Made by a program: the position numbers and the translations under genes. The notes under the pieces were generated by a model that worked only from the letters and a program-made list of their open reading frames with translations, did not search any database and was not told where the DNA came from. DNA of 23,661 nucleotides from Oscillospiraceae bacterium UBA4632 (GTDB lineage: Bacteria; Bacillota; Clostridia; Oscillospirales; Oscillospiraceae). The stretch spans positions 1 to 23,661 of the forward strand of contig DHMW01000053.1 in the NCBI GenBank assembly GCA_002405995.1, written 5' to 3'. This document shows, in pieces, positions 14,197 to 22,104 of the stretch; position 1 is the first letter of the stretch; every line of letters starts with the position of its first letter.

Positions 14197-15476
14197 GTGT
14201 CGGTACCTTTATTCTGCTGATCCTTGTCATTACGCTTGTTATGGGCGTGCCGATCGCGATCTCCATCGGCTTTACGTCGCTCGGCTATTTCCTCTTTACC
14301 GGCCAGACGGGTCAGCTGCTGATGCTGGCGCAAAAGACCTTCAGCGGCATGAACTCCTTTGAGCTGATGGCGATCCCCATGTTCGTTCTTGCGGGTGACC
14401 TGATGTTTGAGGGCAAGATCTCCGACGCGCTGGTCAATTTCGCAAAGTCCCTCGTCGGCTGGATCCGCGGTTCGATGTCGATTGTCACGACGCTTGCCTG
14501 CATGCTGTTCGGCGCGGTGTCCGGCTCCGGCCCGGCGACCGCCTCCGCCATCGGCTCTGTCGTTGCCCCGTCCCTGAAAGAGGATGGCTATCCGTCCGAT
14601 TTCTCCGCCTGCTGCATTGCTGCGGCCGGCCCTCTCGGCTCGCTCATCCCGCCGAGCATCACCGCTGTTGTTTACGGCGTTACGGTCGGCGTCTCCGTCG
14701 GCGATCTGCTGCTTGCCGGCGTGTATCCCGGCATTGTGTTCGGCCTCGCTCTGATGATCTATCAGGTCTGGGTCTGCGCCCACAACAAGTACGGCAAGAT
14801 CTACAAATTCAATCTCAAGGCGGTCGGGCGCTCCTTTATCGGCGCGATCCCCGCGCTGCTCTGCCCGATCATCATCCTCGGCGGTATTTACTCCGGAAAG
14901 TTCACGCCGACCGAAGCCGGTGCCATCGCCTGCCTCTATGCGCTGCTTGTCGGTATGTTCTATTATAAGCGCATCAAGTGGAAGGATCTGCCCCGTCTGC
15001 TGGCGAAGAGCGCCGTAATGGCGGCCTCTATCCTGCTGATTATCGGCTGCATCTCCTGCTTCTCCTACGTGCTTACGCGCGAGAAGATCAATGAGGCGAT
15101 CGCGGTGTGGATGATCTCCCACATGTCTGAGGCCTGGCAGTTCATTCTGGCGTGCAACCTGATCTATCTGCTCGCCGGTATGATCGAGAACGGCTCCTCG
15201 GCGATCATTCTGCTGGCGCCCATCCTGCACCCCATCGCCCTTCAGTACGGCATCGATCCCGTGTTCTTCGGCGCGATGACGGTCGCGAACCTCGCTATCG
15301 GTATGTGCACGCCGCCTATGGCTGCAACACTCTACATTGCCGCACGTATCTGCGACGTTAACATCACGCAGATGTGCAAGCGCATCCTCCCCTTCCTCGC
15401 TGTGCTGCTGATCGCGCTTGCCATCGTCTGCCTGACGCCGGATGCTGTTACCTTCCTGCCGTATCTGTTCAAATAA
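14193..15476 (+). CDS. dctM: TRAP transporter large permease subunit (DctM family)
   Basis: 427-aa large permease with roughly twelve hydrophobic segments. It carries out sodium- or proton-driven uptake of the carboxylate delivered by DctP. Family blocks are GVPIAISIGF near the start, IPMFVLAGDLM, FGAVSGSGPATASAIGSV, PLGSLIPPSITAVVYG, FTPTEAGAIA and IGMCTPPMAATL. Length is typical. It is translationally coupled to dctQ and is followed 50 bp later by a strong terminator hairpin, so it closes the transport operon. Confidence 0.95.
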   Translation: MSVGTFILLILVITLVMGVPIAISIGFTSLGYFLFTGQTGQLLMLAQKTFSGMNSFELMAIPMFVLAGDLMFEGKISDALVNFAKSLVGWIRGSMSIVTTLACMLFGAVSGSGPATASAIGSVVAPSLKEDGYPSDFSACCIAAAGPLGSLIPPSITAVVYGVTVGVSVGDLLLAGVYPGIVFGLALMIYQVWVCAHNKYGKIYKFNLKAVGRSFIGAIPALLCPIIILGGIYSGKFTPTEAGAIACLYALLVGMFYYKRIKWKDLPRLLAKSAVMAASILLIIGCISCFSYVLTREKINEAIAVWMISHMSEAWQFILACNLIYLLAGMIENGSSAIILLAPILHPIALQYGIDPVFFGAMTVANLAIGMCTPPMAATLYIAARICDVNITQMCKRILPFLAVLLIALAIVCLTPDAVTFLPYLFK

Positions 15477-15526
15477 GACGGCTGGCCGCGCAGCACCGAT
15501 CATTAAGCTTTCCCTTCCCTAGCCTC

Positions 15527-15570
15527 CGGCGCGGCGCGCTGTGCTGCCGCGCGCCGCGCCGCCATTTTTT
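15527..15570 (+). terminator. Rho-independent terminator after dctM
   Basis: A GC-only stem of 13 bp (15527-15539 with 15549-15561), 9-nt loop, then CCA and six T (15565-15570). It separates the TRAP operon from the alcohol dehydrogenase operon, whose own promoter must lie in the short gap up to 15615, where I see no convincing consensus. Confidence 0.8.
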
Positions 15571-15615
15571 CAGTATCCCTGCGATACGCAAGTGATTTTT
15601 CGGGAGAATATGATT

Positions 15616-16794
15616 ATGTTTTACCAGCAAAAAGCATCCGTTTGGGAATCCTTTACCAAGGTCATCATGGGAGTCAACTGCGTCGCGGAGCTTCCGACCC
15701 AGATCCGGCTGCGCGATCCCAAGGCGATCGTGATCGTGACTGATCCGGGCGTGAGCTCCACGGCGTTCTACGCAAAATGTGTGGAATATATTGCTTCTGC
15801 CGGCATTCCTTACGAGATCTTCGACAAGGTCGAGGCGGAGGCGCCCCTGCGCAACGTCAATGAGGTCTGCGAGATCATCAAGCGCACCGGCGCCGAGTTG
15901 GTCGTCGCCATCGGCGGCGGCAGTGCGATCGACGTGACGAAGCTTGCGACCGTGCTGGCGACCAACGGCGGCAAGGGGACAGACTGGGCCGGATATGATA
16001 AATATCCGCTTCCCGGCGTTCCGTTCTTTACGGTCCCGACAACGGCGGGCACCAGTGCCGAGGTGACCAGCATGGCGGTGATCCACGATGAGGAGACCAA
16101 TGTGAAGTTCACCGTCGGCCACGCTGCCTACGGCAGCGCGAAGATCACCTTCCTGGACGGCAGCTGCCTTGCCAGCTGCCCGGCCAAGGTCATTGGCGTG
16201 TGCGGCATTGACGCGCTGAGCCACAGCTTTGAATCCTTTATCTCCCTCAAGGCGAATCCCATGACGGAGGCGACCTCGCTTCAGGGCATCCGCCTGATCA
16301 GCAGGAATCTGCGCGCAGTTTATGGCAACAGCGAAAACGTTTTTGCTGCGCAGGACCTGCTGATCGGCAGCACGATGGGCGGCATGGCGTTTACCTCGAC
16401 GGGCTGCGGACATATGCACAATATCGGCCGCTTTGTCGGTCCAAAGTTCCACGTCAACCACGGCACCTCCATTGCGCTCGTCATGCCGAGCGTTGCGCGC
16501 TTCAACTTCCCCGCTCAGATGGAGAAGTACCGCCAGATCGCTGCCGCCATGGGCGAGGATGTCAGCCGCGTTCCCGACCGCGAGGTCGGCGAGGTCGTGG
16601 TCGGAGCGCTCCGTTCGCTGATCTCCGATGTGGGCATTCACGTCAGCCTGAAGGATATGAATCCCACCAGAAAGGATTTTGAAGAGATTGCCGACGACGC
16701 GATGGCTGCCTATAAGGCTCACTACCATCTCAAGAATCCCCGCAAGACGACGCGTGAGAACTTTATCGAGATTCTGGAGGACTGCTGCCGCTAA
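15616..16794 (+). CDS. Iron-containing (group III) alcohol dehydrogenase
   Basis: 392-aa NAD(P)-dependent dehydrogenase of the Fe-ADH family. The nucleotide-binding GGGSAID and PTTAGTSAEVT motifs are present. The four metal ligands fit the family spacing: Asp199, His203 (GIDALSHSFES), His268 (GHMHNIG) and His282 (HVNHGTS). The ATG at 15616 is preferred: GGGAG at 15602-15606 is 9 nt upstream, while the ATG at 15610 would be only 3 nt away. It is 27 bp before the molybdenum aldehyde oxidoreductase gene, so an alcohol-aldehyde-acid sequence is a sensible reading: this enzyme interconverts alcohol and aldehyde, and the Mop enzyme oxidises the aldehyde. The natural alcohol is unknown; members range from butanol dehydrogenase to 4-hydroxybutyrate dehydrogenase. 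Confidence 0.9.
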   Translation: MFYQQKASVWESFTKVIMGVNCVAELPTQIRLRDPKAIVIVTDPGVSSTAFYAKCVEYIASAGIPYEIFDKVEAEAPLRNVNEVCEIIKRTGAELVVAIGGGSAIDVTKLATVLATNGGKGTDWAGYDKYPLPGVPFFTVPTTAGTSAEVTSMAVIHDEETNVKFTVGHAAYGSAKITFLDGSCLASCPAKVIGVCGIDALSHSFESFISLKANPMTEATSLQGIRLISRNLRAVYGNSENVFAAQDLLIGSTMGGMAFTSTGCGHMHNIGRFVGPKFHVNHGTSIALVMPSVARFNFPAQMEKYRQIAAAMGEDVSRVPDREVGEVVVGALRSLISDVGIHVSLKDMNPTRKDFEEIADDAMAAYKAHYHLKNPRKTTRENFIEILEDCCR

Positions 16795-16821
16795 CGCTGT
16801 TATTATTCCAAGGAGGAAGTT

Positions 16822-19662
16822 ATGTCTACTAAGAGAATTGGACTGGTCATCAACGGTGTTCTGCGCCAAGTGATCTGCGATCCCGAAAAGGACAGCCTTG
16901 CCGATGTGCTGCGCCGCATGGGACTTACCGGGACCAAGATCGGCTGCAATTCCGGCCAGTGCGGCGCATGCGCCGTTCTGCTCGATGGCAAGGTGGTCCG
17001 CTCGTGCATCAAGAAAATGCGCATGATCGAGGATGGCGCAGAGGTGGTCACGATCGAGGGCGTCGGCACGCCGGAGCATCTGCATCCGCTGCAGCAGGCG
17101 TTTATCACCTACGGCGCGGTGCAGTGCGGCTTCTGCACGCCGGGATTCATCATCTCTGCGCTGGGTCTGCTCAACGAGAATCCCGACCCGACCCGCCAGG
17201 AGGTCAGGGACTGGTTTACCAAAAACCGCAACGTGTGCCGCTGCACGGGCTATAAGCCCATCGTGGATGCGGTGATGGCGGCGGCTGCGGTTATGCGCGG
17301 CGAAAAGACCATGGAGGATATCACTTTCTCCCATAAGCCGGGCGAAGAGATCTACAACACCTCCTATCCCCGCCCCGGCTCGCTTGCCCGCGTGCTCGGC
17401 CAGGCAGAATACGGCGACGATGTCGCCTCCAAGATGCCGTCCGGCACGGCGCACCTGGCGCTGGTGCTCGCGCGTGTTTACCACGCGAACATCAAGAGCA
17501 TCGACACCTCTGCTGCGGACGCGGCAGAGGGCGTGCTGCATGTGTTCACGGCAAAGGACGTCAAGGGCACGAACCGGATGAACGCGCCCAAGGGCTCGCC
17601 GTACCACCTCGGCGACGGGCAGGACCATGTCGTCATCTGCGACAAAAAGGTCCATCATTACGGCGACGTTGTCGCCGTCGTCGCGGCAGAGACCCGCGAG
17701 CTGGCGCGTGCGGCGGCAGCGCTTGTCAAGGTGGAATACGAGGAGCTGCCCGCCTATCTGGACTTCATGCAGGCGGCGCAGCCGGATGCGGTGCAGATCC
17801 ACGAGGGTACGCCCAACGTGTATGCCGAGCAGCCGCTGTTCAAGGGCGAGGATACCAGAGGGATCTTCGAAACGGCTCCCTATGTCGTTGAGGGAAGCTT
17901 TTCCACGACGCGCCAGTCCCATCTGCCGATCGAGCCGGAGACGGTGCAGGCCTACCCCGAGGGAGACGGCGTGTGCATCCAGAACAAGAGCCAGAACCTT
18001 TACGGAAATATTGCCGCGATCGCCAATGCGATCGGTCTGCCCAAGGAGAAGATCCGGATGATGCAGAATGCGGTCGGCGGCAGCTTCGGCTATTCCATGT
18101 GCGCCAACTCCAGCGCGATTGCCGCCGTCTGCGCAATGGGGCTGCAGCGCCCCGTTGAGCTGACGCTCAGCTACCAGGAGCACCAGGTCTTTACCGGAAA
18201 GCGCGCAGAGACGCATACCAATGCGCGCCTTGCCTGCGACAAGGACGGAAAGCTCATTGCCATGGAGTTCCACATGGGGCTTGACAACGGCGCCTACAGC
18301 GACACCGTCGGCAACAAGATCTCAAAAACGGTCCGCTTTTTCGGCTACCCGTACAATATCCCCAATATCATGGGTGTGACGCAGGCGTGCTTCAGCAACC
18401 GCGCCTTCGGCATCCCATACCGGGCCTTTGGCTCCCCGCAGACCTACACCGCCAGCGAATCTCTCATTGATATGATGGCGGAAAAGGTCGGCATGGATCC
18501 GTTCGAGTTCCGCTACCGCAATGTGGCGCGCGAGGGCGACCTCAATACGAACAGCGTCCCCTACCGCGAGTACCCGATGGCGGAGATCATGGATATGATG
18601 CGCCCGTACTACGAGGAGTTTCTCGCAGACGCGAAGGCGAACAGCACGCCGGGGAAAAAGCGCGGCGTCGGCATTTCTTGGGGCGGCTATCACGTCAGCA
18701 AGTCGGGCGACACGGCTGCGGTGGCGCTGGAGCTCAATCCGGATGGCTCCGTGACCCACTACAACACCTGGGAGGAGATGGGGCAGGGCTCCGATATCGG
18801 CACGCTGGTGCATACCCATCAGTGCCTGCGCCCGCTCGGACTCGAGCCGGAGCAGATCCACCTTGTGCAGAACGACACCGGCACATGCCCGAATACCGGC
18901 TCCGCCTCTGCCAGCCGCTCGCACCACGTTGCCGGCATGGCGACGATCGACGCGGCAAATCAGCTGATGAATGCCATGCGCAAGGCGGACGGAACCTTCC
19001 GCACCTATGCGGAAATGGTCGCCGAGGGGATCCCGACCAAGTATGAGGGGCATTTCAAAACGCCGGCCAAATATCTCGACATCAATCGCTACGACGGGCA
19101 CGGATACGGCTCTGCGGCGCAGAACTATGTGCTGTACCTCGCTGAGGTGGAGGTCGATACCGCCACCGGCAAGACGACCGTGCTGCGCACGCGCGAGGTC
19201 TCGGATATCGGCGTGGTCGGCAGCCGCCTGGCAGTCGAGGGTCAGGCGTTCGGCGGGCTGTCTCACTCTATCGGCTTTGCGCTCAAGGAGCAGTACAGCG
19301 ACGAAAAGAAGCATTCCACCATGTTCGGCGCCGGCATCCCCCTGTGCAGCGATATTCCGGACGACATGGAGATCATCTTCCATGTGACCGACCGTCCCGA
19401 GGGACCGCAGAAGTCCACGGGCTGCTCGGAATCTTTCCAGAGCAGCGGCCATGTGGCGGTGCTCAATGCGATCCACAACGCTGTGGGCGTGCGCATTTAC
19501 ACCCTGCCCGCAACGGCTGAGAAGGTCAAGGCAGGAATGGATGCGCTTGCCGCAGGCAAGCCGGCGAAGAGCGAGCGCTGGGATCTCGGCTGCGACTTCT
19601 ACGCGCATATGGATGAACTTGCCCGGAGGCGCGACGAGGCGTTTGCGGCTGAGCAAAAATGA
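16822..19662 (+). CDS. Mop-type molybdenum aldehyde oxidoreductase (xanthine oxidase family)
   Basis: 946-aa single-chain molybdenum hydroxylase. Residues 1-80 form a plant-type [2Fe-2S] domain (Cys42, Cys47, Cys50, Cys62). Residues 85-160 form the second [2Fe-2S] domain (Cys101, Cys104, Cys138, Cys140; QCGFCTPGF and CRCTGYKP). From about 185 onward lie the two molybdopterin domains. The order and length match Desulfovibrio gigas Mop (907 aa), which also has no FAD subunit. The catalytic glutamate falls at Glu870 in GCSESFQSS, where Mop has GVGELPL. Mop enzymes use molybdopterin cytosine dinucleotide, and a MocA-like cytidylyltransferase is encoded at 22105. Electrons should leave through ferredoxin or flavodoxin. 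A good AGGAGG site precedes the ATG, and the stop overlaps the MFS gene by 4 bp. Substrate may be an aldehyde or an N-heterocycle. Confidence 0.92.
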   Translation: MSTKRIGLVINGVLRQVICDPEKDSLADVLRRMGLTGTKIGCNSGQCGACAVLLDGKVVRSCIKKMRMIEDGAEVVTIEGVGTPEHLHPLQQAFITYGAVQCGFCTPGFIISALGLLNENPDPTRQEVRDWFTKNRNVCRCTGYKPIVDAVMAAAAVMRGEKTMEDITFSHKPGEEIYNTSYPRPGSLARVLGQAEYGDDVASKMPSGTAHLALVLARVYHANIKSIDTSAADAAEGVLHVFTAKDVKGTNRMNAPKGSPYHLGDGQDHVVICDKKVHHYGDVVAVVAAETRELARAAAALVKVEYEELPAYLDFMQAAQPDAVQIHEGTPNVYAEQPLFKGEDTRGIFETAPYVVEGSFSTTRQSHLPIEPETVQAYPEGDGVCIQNKSQNLYGNIAAIANAIGLPKEKIRMMQNAVGGSFGYSMCANSSAIAAVCAMGLQRPVELTLSYQEHQVFTGKRAETHTNARLACDKDGKLIAMEFHMGLDNGAYSDTVGNKISKTVRFFGYPYNIPNIMGVTQACFSNRAFGIPYRAFGSPQTYTASESLIDMMAEKVGMDPFEFRYRNVAREGDLNTNSVPYREYPMAEIMDMMRPYYEEFLADAKANSTPGKKRGVGISWGGYHVSKSGDTAAVALELNPDGSVTHYNTWEEMGQGSDIGTLVHTHQCLRPLGLEPEQIHLVQNDTGTCPNTGSASASRSHHVAGMATIDAANQLMNAMRKADGTFRTYAEMVAEGIPTKYEGHFKTPAKYLDINRYDGHGYGSAAQNYVLYLAEVEVDTATGKTTVLRTREVSDIGVVGSRLAVEGQAFGGLSHSIGFALKEQYSDEKKHSTMFGAGIPLCSDIPDDMEIIFHVTDRPEGPQKSTGCSESFQSSGHVAVLNAIHNAVGVRIYTLPATAEKVKAGMDALAAGKPAKSERWDLGCDFYAHMDELARRRDEAFAAEQK

Positions 19663-20813
19663 AGCCATACCGGGTCCTGCTTTGCAGCACCTTCCTGCAT
19701 CAGCTCCTGATCTATTCTGTGCGCCCTTACGTTTCGCTGCTGGCGGATGAACTGGGAGCGAGCAGCATGCAGATCGGTCTGCTGATCATGCTCTCCAGTG
19801 TTCTGCCGGTTGTGATGGCGCTGCCGATCGCATCATGGGTCAACCGCTTCGGCTGCCGGAGGCTGACGGTGCTGGCGGGTGTGCTTTACCTTCCGGCGTG
19901 CGGGATGCTTGCCGCGGCAAGGGCACTTGCCCTGATAGCGGCGGCGATGCTGCTGCTCGGTATGGCATATACGCTGGAGCTGACCACGCTGCAATTCCAG
20001 TCCACGCGCGGCGATCTCGGCGCGCCGGCGAGCAGTGTCATCGGATACTATACGCTGTGCAATTCACTGGGCGTGTCAGCCGGCTCCTTTGTCGGCGGGC
20101 AGCTCAACGAGCTGCTGGGCACAAATCTCTGCTTTGCGGGCAGCTTCGTGATCGCGCTGATCAATCTTGCGGTCGTATGGATGCTCCGCGCTCCGGACCT
20201 GACGGTACAAAGGGAGGCATCCGGTACCATCCGTGAGGTGCTGACCACCGAAAATATGCCGGCGATCCTGATCTGCGGCGGACTGACCATGTATGCACTG
20301 GAGATCGTGAATACCTATTTCCCACTGTACGGAAAAGAGATCGGACTTTCCTCTGCGCAGATCGGGATCGTTTTGAGCGTCAGCGGTATTGGACAGCTGG
20401 TGATCCGCCCGTTCATGCACAGCCTGACGAGAAAAGCGCCCCTTTTTATCCTGCTGGGAGTCTTTATGGCGATCAGCGGCGTGGGGATACTCTGCTTCGG
20501 GTTTGCAGAGAGCTATCTTCTGTGCATCGCTATTGCCGCATGGACGGGCGTGTCGCTCGGCATTTTGAACCCGCTGTGTCTGTTTGCCGTGACGGCGACG
20601 GTGGAGCTTGCCAGGCGCGCAAAGGCGCTTGCCGTGCGCGTAATGGTCAACTTTACAGGGCAGGCGATCGGACCGGTGGGCTTCGGCGCGCTTGCCGGTG
20701 CGGCAGGCTACCGGGCGGTTTTTTGGGTCAGCGGCGCGATGCTGCTCGCCGGCGCGCTGATCAACCGCGGGCGCAGGCTGCCGCCGCAGGCGGAGGACGC
20801 CCTTCGGCAATGA
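19659..20813 (+). CDS. Major facilitator superfamily transporter
   Basis: 384-aa membrane protein with about twelve hydrophobic segments in two halves, as in MFS transporters. SWVNRFGCRRLTVLAG near residue 60 is the cytoplasmic loop 2-3 motif (D/N-R-x-G-R/C-R). IGIVLSVSGIGQLVIRPFMHSLTRKAP is the equivalent region in the second half. It overlaps the end of the Mop-type gene by 4 bp (ATGA), so uptake or efflux of the Mop pathway's substrate or product is likely. No substrate can be named. An 86-bp gap without a clear terminator leads to the aminotransferase. Confidence 0.85.
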   Translation: MKPYRVLLCSTFLHQLLIYSVRPYVSLLADELGASSMQIGLLIMLSSVLPVVMALPIASWVNRFGCRRLTVLAGVLYLPACGMLAAARALALIAAAMLLLGMAYTLELTTLQFQSTRGDLGAPASSVIGYYTLCNSLGVSAGSFVGGQLNELLGTNLCFAGSFVIALINLAVVWMLRAPDLTVQREASGTIREVLTTENMPAILICGGLTMYALEIVNTYFPLYGKEIGLSSAQIGIVLSVSGIGQLVIRPFMHSLTRKAPLFILLGVFMAISGVGILCFGFAESYLLCIAIAAWTGVSLGILNPLCLFAVTATVELARRAKALAVRVMVNFTGQAIGPVGFGALAGAAGYRAVFWVSGAMLLAGALINRGRRLPPQAEDALRQ

Positions 20814-20899
20814 CTTTTTTCATACATATGGCGGAGGGGGGATGATTTCTCCCTTCTGCCGAATTTTCAGAGAGTGCCCTTTGGCATCGGAGCGGAGGA

Positions 20900-22087
20900 A
20901 TGGAACTATCGAAAAACTATCAGCGTATTGACGCGGCAATGTTCAGCCAGCTGATGGAGAGCATGAGCACGCCGGGGCTGATCAACTTCGGCGGGGGCAG
21001 TCTGGATTCCGCGCTGCTGCCGTCACAGACGCTTTCGGAGCTTTCGGCAAGGCTCCTTTCCGACGACGGAGCGCGGCTGCTGCAATACGGCGCCGCACAG
21101 GGATTGGCGGAAATGCTGGATGCACACCTACAATACCTTGCGGAGTACCGCTCGCTGAAGGCTGCGCGGGAGGAGCTGCTGGTCGTGAACGGCGGCACGC
21201 AGGGGATCGACCTTGCCTGCCAGACGGTCCTCAACGAGGGAGATACGGTCCTTGTTGAGGCGCCGACCTTTTTGGTGATCTTTATGCTGCTGCAGCGGCT
21301 CAATGTGAGATGCATCGGCGTGCAGACGGATGAAAACGGAATGGTGCCGGAGGACCTGCGGGAGAAGATGGAGCGCTATCACCCGAAAATGCTCTATGTG
21401 ATCCCGACCTTCCAGAACCCCTCGGGCGCAGTGACCTCCCTGCGGCGCAGGCAGGAGATCTACGCGCTGGCGCAGCGCTATGATGTCTGCATTCTGGAGG
21501 ATGACCCCTATTACGACCTGCGCTATGAGGGGCAGCCGCTCCCCATGCTCAGGAGCATGGACGAGGACGGGCGGGTGATCTCGCTGAGCAGCTACTCCAA
21601 GATCATCAGCCCGGGGCTGCGCGTCGGCGCGGTGTGCGCGCCGCAGCGGATCATTGCGGCGATGACCGCCGTGAAGCAGGGCTGCGATATGCACACGCCC
21701 AGTCTCAATCAGGCGCTGTGTGCGGAATATGTGCGCAGCGGCGCGCTGCGCGGACACATTGACCGGCTCTGCGCGGAAAACCGGAAAAAGCGGGACGGAA
21801 TGCTTGCACACATCCGGCGCTGCTTTCCCGAAAAGACGGCGTATGTCAAGCCGCAGGGGGGATTGTTCCTGTGGCTTTGCCTGCCGGAGGAGATACCGGT
21901 CGATGCGCTGTTCACCCGGGCGATCCGGGAGCACGGCGTGGCGTATATTCCCGGCAGCGCATTTTATCCGGAGAACATGCGCACAGCGCGCTGCATCCGG
22001 CTGAATTTCGCCTGTACCGGCGAGCAGCAGACAAAGGAAGGAATTGAGTACCTCGGTGCGCTCTTTTCCGGTTACCGCCCATCATGA
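20900..22087 (+). CDS. PLP-dependent aminotransferase, class I/II (2-aminoadipate/MocR-type fold, no HTH domain)
   Basis: 395-aa fold-type-I aminotransferase close to the LysN/2-aminoadipate and MocR-catalytic group. Motifs are INFGGGSLD (substrate arm), VVNGGTQGIDLACQ, VIPTFQNPSGAV, ILEDDPYYDLRY (Asp for the PLP pyridine N) and SYSKIISPGLRVG with the PLP lysine Lys234. The C-terminal LNFACTG region carries the carboxylate-binding Arg context (CIRLNFA). GGAGG lies about 5 nt before the ATG. Its end overlaps an alternative start of the next gene, so the two are co-transcribed. Why an aminotransferase sits in a molybdenum-enzyme operon is unclear; amino-group removal from a heterocycle-derived intermediate is one idea only. 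Confidence 0.9.
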   Translation: MELSKNYQRIDAAMFSQLMESMSTPGLINFGGGSLDSALLPSQTLSELSARLLSDDGARLLQYGAAQGLAEMLDAHLQYLAEYRSLKAAREELLVVNGGTQGIDLACQTVLNEGDTVLVEAPTFLVIFMLLQRLNVRCIGVQTDENGMVPEDLREKMERYHPKMLYVIPTFQNPSGAVTSLRRRQEIYALAQRYDVCILEDDPYYDLRYEGQPLPMLRSMDEDGRVISLSSYSKIISPGLRVGAVCAPQRIIAAMTAVKQGCDMHTPSLNQALCAEYVRSGALRGHIDRLCAENRKKRDGMLAHIRRCFPEKTAYVKPQGGLFLWLCLPEEIPVDALFTRAIREHGVAYIPGSAFYPENMRTARCIRLNFACTGEQQTKEGIEYLGALFSGYRPS

Positions 22088-22104
22088 CAGAAAGGAGCAC
22101 AGAT

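Noticed and set aside
15469..18273. 934-codon open frame on the minus strand, opposite the alcohol dehydrogenase and Mop genes
   Set aside because: It is antisense to two well-recognised enzymes, shows no family motif, and is rich in Arg, Ala, His and Asp as expected for the complement of GC-rich codons.
18322..19668. 448-codon minus-strand open frame opposite the 3' half of the Mop-type gene
   Set aside because: The opposite strand carries the molybdopterin domains with the catalytic glutamate; the antisense product has no domain.
20814..20899. Terminator or small gene between the MFS and aminotransferase genes
   Set aside because: Only short, weak complementarities and no open frame beyond a few codons; simple read-through is more likely.
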